Shown in pieces: positions 11,113 through 20,700 of a stretch of DNA of 64,000 nucleotides. The notes beneath the pieces are model-generated. The model was not told the DNA's origin, searched no databases, and saw nothing but the letters and a program-made list of their open reading frames with translations. Numbering within the stretch: position 1 is the stretch's first letter; each line of letters opens with the position of its first letter. The position numbers were made by a program, and so were the translations under genes. The stretch is from the NCBI GenBank assembly GCA_032718565.1, contig JAVGVS010000107.1:1046379-1110378 (forward strand), given 5' to 3'. This stretch comes from Distichodus sexfasciatus (taxonomy: Eukaryota; Chordata; Actinopteri; Characiformes; Distichodontidae).

Positions 11113-12992
11113 AAATTCACCCACACTTTAAAAAAAAAGAACACGAGCACAAACACTCAAACACAACACCAACAGTACAAACACGCTTTTTCCATATGTT
11201 CCTATAGCAAAGATGGTAAACTCTGTTGACCGGTCAAAACACTAGATCACTTTTTGGTGGTAGTAGATACTAGTCAAAATGCACCCAGTATGTGACTATA
11301 ACGCAAACATCAAATTCAATCATCGAGTAGTGAATGAAAACTACTGATATATTAAGATTTATCATTTGTTCTATTTCAGAAACTTCTTCAAGGTAGCAAA
11401 ATCTGAAGAATAAAAGAAAATAAGGGATTTTAAGGACGAGGAACAGCAGATGGCGACAAGGCTGAGCTTGAGAGGAAGTGAATCTGACAGAAGCAGCCTT
11501 TGTGCCTGTGGGGATTCAGTCATGAGACGCTAGCATTTCAAGACAACGGTGTCAAGAGGTCAAGATCATACCACAGGAAGAAAACAGGATGTGATGTAAT
11601 TGCTAATGCTGTAAGATACAAAGATACGGCCTAAAGGGAACTCGAAACACAATGACACTTTAAATAAGAAATAATGATAGGATTCTTGACTGATTCGTTT
11701 AAAATCCTTGTTCCAACTCAAGGCTAAAACTCCAACACAAAGATAAACTTTAGCAACGTTAGACTCTTTACCTGTGTGTTTGACTGATAAACAGCTGCAG
11801 ATTCTGGCACAGCTGCTTCACACGGAGGATTTACTACATGGAGTGATAAAATGTAATTACAGGGTTTTCAGTGTTAAAGAGCCAGAGCTTACAGCATCTC
11901 AGGTGGTTTTAGAAAACACACTGAACTGATCTATTAGATGCTGTGATGGAGCATTACGGCTGATCGTCTCATTTTAATCTTCAACATCTATAATAATAGA
12001 TTTAGATACACCTAAATGTTTAAGATTTCTTATATTTAGCTGAAAATAATCGGAAGAAGGAAATAAATGCACTGATCCTCACTCCCCTAACCCTAGCAGA
12101 CACACACACAGACACACAAAGCCTCATCAAGAACTTATAGTTGAATTATATCCAACATTTTGTTAACTTTTTGTTGCCGAAGTATATTGAAACCACCCCC
12201 AGCAAATTCTATCTGGTCTACTCATAATCGATATTATTTTCCTATATATTATTCAGACTTTAGATTGATTTTGTTCGTAATTTCACCCTAATTTTGACTA
12301 TTGCTGACTTAAAAATACTTGTTTTGAAAATGCAGCATGCTGCATTTTATTACATGTGACAAATCTTGAATCTTGAAAAAAAGACCCATTTGTCTTGAGC
12401 AGCTTTGCTGCTTTTGGGAGACTTCAGGAACAATTTGGTGGCAAACTAAATCGAACCGATGACCAGAGACAAACCAACAACATAACATTTATGTACCAGA
12501 TTAAAATTCATTTCTCCCTGGCATGCCGCGGGCAACGTTACATCTAGCAGAGAAAAACAATAACTTCTGCCTCTTCCTTTCATCTCTCTCTGTCTCTCTG
12601 CATTATCCTCCTTTAGCTCCAACCCTTTCTGTCTCTCTGCCTCAGCTGTATCTCAGCTTCTCATACTAAAGCTCTTGTCAAAACACTCCACTCTCCCACA
12701 GTGCCATACTGGCATGGGAGCAGAATAGTTTGGCATAACTCATGCATACTGAGGGCAGCTGTACGTTTGACCTGCCATAACCCTTCCAGTGAGGGGGACA
12801 TTTTGCATTCATCTTTAGCGTCCCTTTCTAAGGATGTTAACACACAAGTTTGGATGAAATGTGAAAATCGTCTTAACTGAAATTTATCGTCATATTTACT
12901 TCATGTCAATTAACATTTCATATTTGATCTCAAGTAACACGTGAATTGAATCTCCCGGTCAGTTAACACATTTGGTATTATGGTATTATTAT
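11113..12992. other. No gene seen
   Basis: AT-rich sequence without repeats I recognise. No ORF over 65 aa with protein-like character. The 11.4-11.6 and 11.77-11.93 kb parts are less AT-rich, but nothing shows a function. Confidence 0.45.
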
Positions 12993-13537
12993 AAATGTAG
13001 ACGTTAGGAGGAACCTTATGAACTCAAGCGCGCTCACACACACAGGTGTGCACACAAGCATCCACATTGGTGTAAAAACAGGTGCTCACAGATACACACT
13101 GTCTCGATCTGCTGTTCCTTCAAAATATATTCTGTAATATTTGTTATGTGCGCTGCTCAGTAACATTTAACGTAGCATTTACTGTGATTCATACAGATGT
13201 TGGTTGTTGCTGCAATTTCTCTGCTGTTGTGTCCTCTGTTTTCTATTTTTGTCTGCAGGTATGGAAGCAGATTATCTGTTTTTTTTTTGTGTGTGTGTTT
13301 TTTTTTTCTTTTCTCTGTCCTCCTTTTCCTCTCTTTTCTTTTTCTTTCTTTTCTCTCTTCCCTCTTCCCTCTTCTTTTTCTTCTTCTCTCCCCCTCCCTC
13401 TGTTGCCTCTCTCATCAACTTTATTTATCCTGTTTACGTATTTTAATAAATTGAAAAAAAAATAAAAAAAATAAATAAAGTCATCCTCCGAAGAGGGGGG
13501 TGGTGGCGGGTTTAACAAAAAAAAAATGTAGACGTTA
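12993..13537 (+). mobile_element. Retroposed insertion with 14-bp target-site duplication and A-tail
   Basis: The 14-mer aaatgtagacgtta occurs at 12993-13006 and again at 13524-13537. The second copy is directly preceded by an A-run after gggtttaac. This is the hallmark of LINE-mediated (L1-type) target-primed insertion. The 517-base insert has no intact ORF and its source gene is not recognised. It contains a long pyrimidine tract (about 13279-13395). Confidence 0.6.
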
Positions 13538-13609
13538 ATATTTGTGTAGCGGTTTTGAAACCGTCGAAGTCTCTGTTCGCGGTTCAGAGAAGACACATGA
13601 CACTGTTAC

Positions 13610-13912
13610 ATTTACACTGAGTTCCTGCGTGACTGTGCGTGTGTATAATGGGTGTTCTGTCGAAATATGCTAACCATCAAACTGGGCGATTCTAGCAAAT
13701 TTACGCATGCGTCGTCCACAATCTTGCGCTCTTTTCCCACCTTGGTGTTCCCAAATAGCATGTCCATGTGGGACCTACGTGGATTTTTGAAGGGCTGAAT
13801 TGAGGGCCCCACATGGTTTTGCCCTCAGGTTCCATGGTGGCCGCACAAGTGGCCCCCCCACCTGGATCCCTAATGGGACTAATATGGGCTAAACTCGGGG
13901 CCCACTTGGGCA
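13610..13912. repeat. Repeat D, copy 1
   Basis: Shares about 300 bases with 14726-15018 in the same orientation: gagttcctgcgtgactgtgc, caaatttacgcatgcgtcgt, ccacaatcttgcgctc, cacctggatccctaatggg. Continues into a stretch with further ggcccactt/ccatttgggta motifs up to about 14030. Confidence 0.75.
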
Positions 13913-14725
13913 ACCTCACTAAGCCCATGTATGTACTAAGCCCACTGTTGTATGCCCATTTGGGTAAATGATGGGGTTTTAACAGGCTAAACATGGGGCC
14001 CTTTTGGGCAACTGGGCTATATACTGCGACCTGCAAAGGATATTTTACAAATATAAAAGCTATATGGTAAATGTATATTTGTTTTGGATAAAATCAAATT
14101 AACACCATTTACTATTTGTACATAAATTTACACCATAAAAATAAAATGAAAACTGTGTACAGTTAATGGATTAATCTTTTTATTTAAACGTGATGAAGTG
14201 GTAGTCACACGCCCTCTTGTCAGGCTGGAAGATGGTGCATTAGATCCATTATTTACTGTATACTGATTTTTATGGAATTTATTTTAGTAAATTCTCATCT
14301 ATGCTGCTTATAACGGAAATGGAAACCCATAGCTAACATTTTTCGACAAGGCAGCATTAATCGCCAGAACTCCGGCACCGCTAGTGTTGGTCATATTGAG
14401 GAAGATGTGTTACACCCGCTGCTTCCTGAAGCTCTGATGTTTCGTTTACTTATGAAAGCAGGTACGAACTGAGGAATGGCTCAAAATTCGCGGAATAAAC
14501 CGAACGGCGGACGACGGGACATTGACACGCTATACGAATTAACACCTCAATATTTCGGGCCAATTAAGGCATTTGTGACTTCATCAGGTGAAAGGTCATG
14601 TCGGTTAGTGTTTGGTTTTTTTATGTTAATTAACACATTACCGTATGTCAGTTGCTATGGTGATTAATATGTTTACTTTTCGGACAGTTTATCAATTTTC
14701 CACATTACGTTAGGAGGATTCCTCA

Positions 14726-15018
14726 TTTACACGGAGTTCCTGCGCGACTGTGCGTGTGTACAATGGGTGTTCCGTCGAAATACGCTAACCATCAAACTGG
14801 GCCATCTAGCAAATTTGCGCATGCGTCGTCCACAATCTTGCGCTCTGTTCCCACCTTGGTGTTCCCAAATAACATGTCCATGTGGATTTTTGAAGGGCTC
14901 AATTAAGGGTCCCCACATGGTTTTGCAATCAGGTTCCATGGTGGTCCCACAAGTGGCCCCCCACCTGGATCCCTAATGGGACTAATATGGGCTAAACTTG
15001 GTGCCCACTTGGGCAGTT
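14726..15018. repeat. Repeat D, copy 2
   Basis: Direct repeat of 13610-13912, about 1.1 kb downstream, with scattered substitutions and small indels. The two copies could be ends of one element (LTR-like or a tandem duplication). A 63-aa ORF at 14476-14667 lies between them, with no recognised domain. Confidence 0.75.
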
Positions 15019-15199
15019 ATGAACATACAGCATTCAGTAACAATTATTCCGAAATATATACTGTACATTCGGAAATGACTGGTTTCAAGTGCACAAGAAA
15101 AAAGCCCATCAGCCAACAGTGTGATACCTTTGTATTTGCAGATATTAATTCATAAATGAATGAAACAATCATACCCTTTGAAGAAAAAAAGACGCGAAG

Positions 15200-17741
15200 C
15201 CAATGAAGGTAAGTACTACGCTATTAGCTGTAAACACACATAATACTGTTTTATTTTTAAGAAATCGACCCTGAAAATACAATTAAAAAGAAGAAACACA
15301 CACGCACACCCTGCAAGTACAAACTCTAGGACAGAGAGAATGAAGAATAGTAAATAAAGAGATGGAGAGAGAATAGAAATGGCACTGGGCCCACAGTGTA
15401 AAACCCATCTCTGCAGATTGTTCCGGAAGGCCACGGGAGAGCAAACGGGTAAGGATTAGGAGAGAAGCACCACTGCGCATCAGATCGGCCATTTCCGGGC
15501 CTCAATCAAAATCTCATTCTATTACACAGCCTTCAGCGTCACCACAAACGATTCACCACAACAGATAGCGGAAAGAAATCAAGTCACGGCAAAAATCCTC
15601 CTCAGGTCAGTGCTGTATATAATTTCATTTTTTCCCCCCCATTAGAAAACAGAACGCTACTTCTGTAAAATCTTTTTTTAAAGAACAACCTTGCATTCCG
15701 GGGGCATATGCCAATGAGAAACGTCTTAAAGGAGGAAAACATGGATCATGTTCCCAAAAGACCTTGCAGCATTAACGTCATCTCTTTGCTACATCATATT
15801 TTAAGTCAATCTACAGCACCAATTAAGGCATGAATAAATGTGTTTGCAAGAACACAAGGCTTTTAGGAGACTGGATCCAAAAACTCCACACAAATATCTT
15901 TCAGATCAAGACTGTGTGCATGAAACCGCTCTAAAAGCAATTCGATACAGAAAAAGAACAATATTGTTGTATAACCAGTAACCAAATGCTGATACAATAT
16001 TGCTGCTACTTGAGACTAAGAAAAAGAAACAGAGTTGGCACAGTGATGAAAATTCATCAGAACAGTCTCTGAAACTTTCAACAGTTTCACAACTGTCTAT
16101 AAATAAAATGAGTATCCCAAAAAAGGCAACAAACATCAAAAGCAGTAAAAGGCTGTGAGAGAACATAAGATCAAAGATGTATTTGTGTGAAAAAATCTTT
16201 CAAAAAACGCTAAATTTGGTGGAGTTAATGGACTGGTCTAGTAAAATTTTACTGTCTCAAACCATTTACCTTTCAGTTTGCTGAAGCAAGTTTTAAAACA
16301 GCCAATTGGAATGTAGCTTTTGGACAGAAACAATCAGAAAAACATTCATAATTAACACAATCAGAAACTGGTACTGGTGGCATTTCTCTTCCCCGTAAGT
16401 ATTATTTAATTATATTAATAATTTGATTATTTTCTGTCTGGCTCAAGGTAAATTCTAGCAGTGCTTGCAAATAAAACTCAACTGTTCCTCAACTGATCGT
16501 CAACCAAAATGAACAATAAAAATCCAAAATCTTCAAACATTTCTTTAATTTGAATGAAACATTTGCCAACACAGAACAAAAATGAGGAGTTCCATAAAGG
16601 CAAAAAAAAAAAAAAAAAAAAAAGAACGTGTGAATTGTTTTTAAAAAAATTAAATATAAAGCAGTAAAAATAAAGACAAATCTACACACTGAAAGTGCAG
16701 AAACGGGCAGTATTTATCTTAAAATTTTGGCTTTACAACATAGTGACGAGGAGGATTTTTTAAAAATCTAAAAACAATTATAAACGTTAAGAATGCTTCT
16801 GGAACTGCGCTTTCACCGTCTCACTAGCATCCCAATCTGAAGGGGCTCGGATTTATTGATTACAGTTGTGGAAGTTTGGAGCCGATTTGGAACATTAGTA
16901 AATTTACTGTCCCTCTTACTGCAAAGTCAGACTTTCTGGACCATGAGTTAAAAAAAAAATTGACATCCACAAAACAGACAAAGATAAAGCAGACAATCGT
17001 CAGACTGGGTCTCCCTCCCCTCAGTCTGTAAGGCACAGTCACAGGGGTCGAAGGTGGAGAAAAGGTGACTGCTACGAGCCTTTCGCTAAACTGATCACTA
17101 CAGAATAAAAGAGCAACACAAAGTGAGGGAGGAAGAAACGGGTGATGTTATAGCTGCAGGGTCGGTTAAAAACTTTTTTTTCACCTCTTCACTTCAGAAT
17201 CACGAGTTAAAACCTATGATTGTTGTGAAGACGAAAAGACATGAAATGAACGAAACGGCATTAGCGCGAGACCTACGCCACGCTACTTCTCTGCCACGTG
17301 AAAAGAGGGCAACAAGATGCCCTGCATTCAAACGCTGGCAAGAAGAAACAGCATCAAAACAAATGCATGGTTTAAAACTGAACGAACCCTCGGGTTCCTA
17401 TGAAGTCACCGGCACAACAGAACAGAAAGTGTAACAATGACGCTAGATCTTAAAGAGACTAAAAAAAGCTCTGTGTCCTCCGAGCCGGGCGAGGTCAGCT
17501 CTGCCGCTACTTTTGTGCTCTTCTCAGAGGCTAAAGGGTCGTCACGGGAGGTTCGGCAAAATTTGACTCTGCAACGCGGCCGGAATGATTTTGCCCGTGC
17601 GGAGAAAGCTCAGAGTCCAAATGCATAACATATGGGAGGTGTTTCATTAACAGCAAGAAGGGAGTGAAGGTGGACAGGGTATGATGATGGAGGAGGAGGA
17701 GGAGAAGACGACAAGGGCAGGATTGGCTCTAGTCACTAGCA
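15200..17741 (-). other. mapre1: Likely 3' UTR of mapre1 and flanking sequence
   Basis: This lies directly downstream of the mapre1 stop on the minus strand. It lacks recognisable repeats except a 22-bp poly-A/T run near 16602 and has no convincing ORF. EB1 transcripts in vertebrates have long 3' UTRs. Candidate minus-strand AATAAA signals (TTTATT on the plus strand) occur near 16853 and near 15249; which one is used cannot be decided. The plus-strand ORFs at 17123-17628 show no protein similarity I recognise and are antisense to this UTR. Confidence 0.45.
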
Positions 17742-20700
17742 TTAGAATTCCTCCTGGTCCTCTGACTCAGCATCTGGTATGACAAAGCCCTCCTGAAAAA
17801 TAGCAAGAGAGAGAAGGAAGAAGGAAGGGAACAGAGAGAGAGAGAGAGAGAGAGAGGGGGAGAGAGAGAGAGAGAGAGAGAGGCCATCAATCTATGGAAT
17901 ATGTCATTTGCAGGGCGTGGCAATTCCTAACTAGGGTTAGGACGTTAAGAATGTTTGGAGCCCAAATTAGCAATGAACATGAACTTAGAAGCTGGGCCTC
18001 GTCCACACGGACGTTTGAAATGAACGCCCTCTGAACGCCATATGCGTTTTTGCTGCGTTTTGTAGCTGCGTTCGATTGGCGTTTCACTGGCGTTCGCAAT
18101 AACGTCGTTTTCCTCGCATTCTTCGGGATTTTGACGCCAAGAAAACGTTGCATGCAGCTTTATTTGACGCCAACCGAACGCGCAGTCGGCCAAACACCAG
18201 TGCTGAACGCCCGTGTGGACGCTTTGATTTGCTCCAACGAGCAGAAAAACGGTCGGCGTTCAGTCGGCGCCGTCCGTGTGAACGAGGCCTTAGAGAGTAA
18301 GGATCTGTATGGGCTATCTTTGGTAAAAATGCCCTAAAATATCTTATTTAGATCTTTATGTTATTATTATATAAGATCTTTATGTTTTGAAAGAATAAAA
18401 GATACTTAGTTTGAACAACCCTTTCTTATATGACCAAAACCTCATATCCAGATAATATTACAATACAGAACATTTTCTGTGAATTCAATGAATTAAAAGT
18501 TTATACATAATGACCACATGAAAAAGAAGTTTTTACATTTTAAATTATATACTCAAAAATGAATGCCATTTATTTGTGGATTTCTGAGAAAATGTAATTA
18601 AGAATATAAATATTTAAACACAAAACACTTTAAATACTATATTATGTATTGTTAGTATGGCATAACGTAGCAGGAAAATTTTCCAGTGCTTGCTTGAGTT
18701 ACTGTTTCACAGAACAGCATTATCAAGATAGCCAAAGAGGCTGTCACCGTGGAGACGGCTGTCTGATTGTTTCAAAAACTTCAGTGTTTCACAAAGCTTT
18801 GTTTTACCCACAACTACAATTCTGCCTGTGTCTAATAATGCTGGTGTGTAACATTACAAAATGTCATTCTGAGACGCCACAAACTAAAAACGAGCACAAT
18901 ATTTTAGATATTCATGATTCAATTTAAACACCTGATCATATGCATCGCACAACACTGCCTCCTTATAGCATAGCTAGATTTTAGGGGAAGAGCTCATTCT
19001 GCTTCTGGACTTTTATCATGTAGCTGTTCTGAAATCTGATGAACGCAGACGCACAGCTGCTAAAGTGCCCCCTGGTGCTGCGCTGAACTTACGTCTGTGG
19101 CATAGAGAATATCCACAATCCTCTGCAGGGTGGGGTCTCCATCACTCTCCTTCTCTTGACAGATCAGCTCGATGTTCCTCAGTTTGCCAAAGTAGAAATC
19201 TCGCTCCTTCTCCATGTCCTGGATTGTAGACTTCAGCATATTGATCTGAAGGCGGCAGAAAAGGGTATAATAAAGGAATAAGAAGCAGTAGGCAAGGTTT
19301 TGGCTCTATGGCACTGTAAAAAATGATTTGATCAGTTAGTCATGATTTACTTTGTTAATTTACTTCCTCTTAGAGCAATAACTTAGGCAAATTCAAAGAA
19401 TTTTTATGAGTTTTCAATGTTACAGCTTTTTTTAGTCCGTTTTTGAAAATCTGCTAACCAAAATGAAAAAAATCGAAGACGCTAGACTGACTTGTACATT
19501 AATGTGTCGCTGATAAAGAGTGAGAAGTTGAGTAGCTGTCTTAAAGTTTTAAGTTAAATCTAATCGTACTGTTCTCTGTAAGAAATCCCTCTCACTTTAT
19601 ATTACACATTAATGTCCTTTCTGATTCATTTGTAATATGTAGTATATTACTGGAAAGGACAATATATTGATACTCCACTTTTGAGAATTTTAAATAAATA
19701 AAGACCCTGTGAGGCGTATTAACACATTCACTCTTAAATACAGTCATAAAAGTTAGCTGAAATTGCAAAAACTATTGTTTGAGTTAAAGTACATGAAAGA
19801 CATATGTTGCTTTGCTGATCAAATCATTTTTCACAGGGTGGTGAAAGGGGTATTGTTCATGACTGAGCAGAAGAAGCGAGTGAAGGCACCTCCTGAACAA
19901 GCTCGGCTCTCTCGTCATCGCCCCCGGCGCCCGGCCTGCGCGCAGAGCTGGGAGTCATCTTGGGTGTTACCTTGGCCACGGCTGCCCTCTGTGGAGCTAG
20001 ACAGGACAAGCCGAAAATACTTAAGTGACAAAAACTAAACAGGAGGTTTGTTTTAAAAAACAAACAAACAAAAAAAAAAAAACCCCAACTAATTCAGGTC
20101 CTACTTAGTTCCATTAAAGCCCAGCAACGTGAAAATCTGATTCCCAAACTTACTATATAAAATAGTAATTTAAAAAAAAACCTAAAATTCACACAGCCCA
20201 AGCGATCACCTTTCAGCTTAACCAGCTACAGTTAAAAATGGAGGAAACTTATTCCAGTCATGTGGGAGCACTTGCCAGCCTATTCTTTTATACTTTTTAA
20301 GCTTCGTGTTTGGCAGCAAGCACACAAATAGTTCTCATAGGTATAAACTTGTGCATCAAAAAAAATACCCAACAACTAGTACAGTTCACTTTGAGCTTAC
20401 AAGGTTAGCATGTTAACAGTGTAACGGTCAGAGCGTTAGCCCCATGATCGGAACGTCACCGGTTCGAATTCTAGGACCGGTAAAGATAACACTGAGGTAC
20501 CCATGAGCAAGATACCCTCCACAAGCACTGCCTTTGTTAGCTGCTTGGTCGGCCACATTTGGTTGTGGTGCACTGTGTGCTGTGCTATGGTGTGTTCACA
20601 ATGACAAAATCACTTTCATTTTCAATACCACCAGCGGTCACTGCACCACCTCCATCTTGAAACTAAATGTCGCATCTTGTACCACGCCGGCTTTCGCTCA

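Noticed and set aside
13082..13465. ORF of 127 aa rich in Phe, Leu and Ser, membrane-protein-like
   Set aside because: It is the translation of a long pyrimidine tract in a retroposed insert; the hydrophobicity is an artefact of T/C-rich codons.
14476..14667. 63-aa ORF between the two copies of repeat D considered as an element-encoded protein
   Set aside because: Too short, no motif and no second copy seen in the window, so it is not annotated as CDS.
17123..17628. Two adjacent plus-strand ORFs (103 and 63 aa)
   Set aside because: They are antisense to the mapre1 3' UTR, show no known domain and have no splice-compatible partners.
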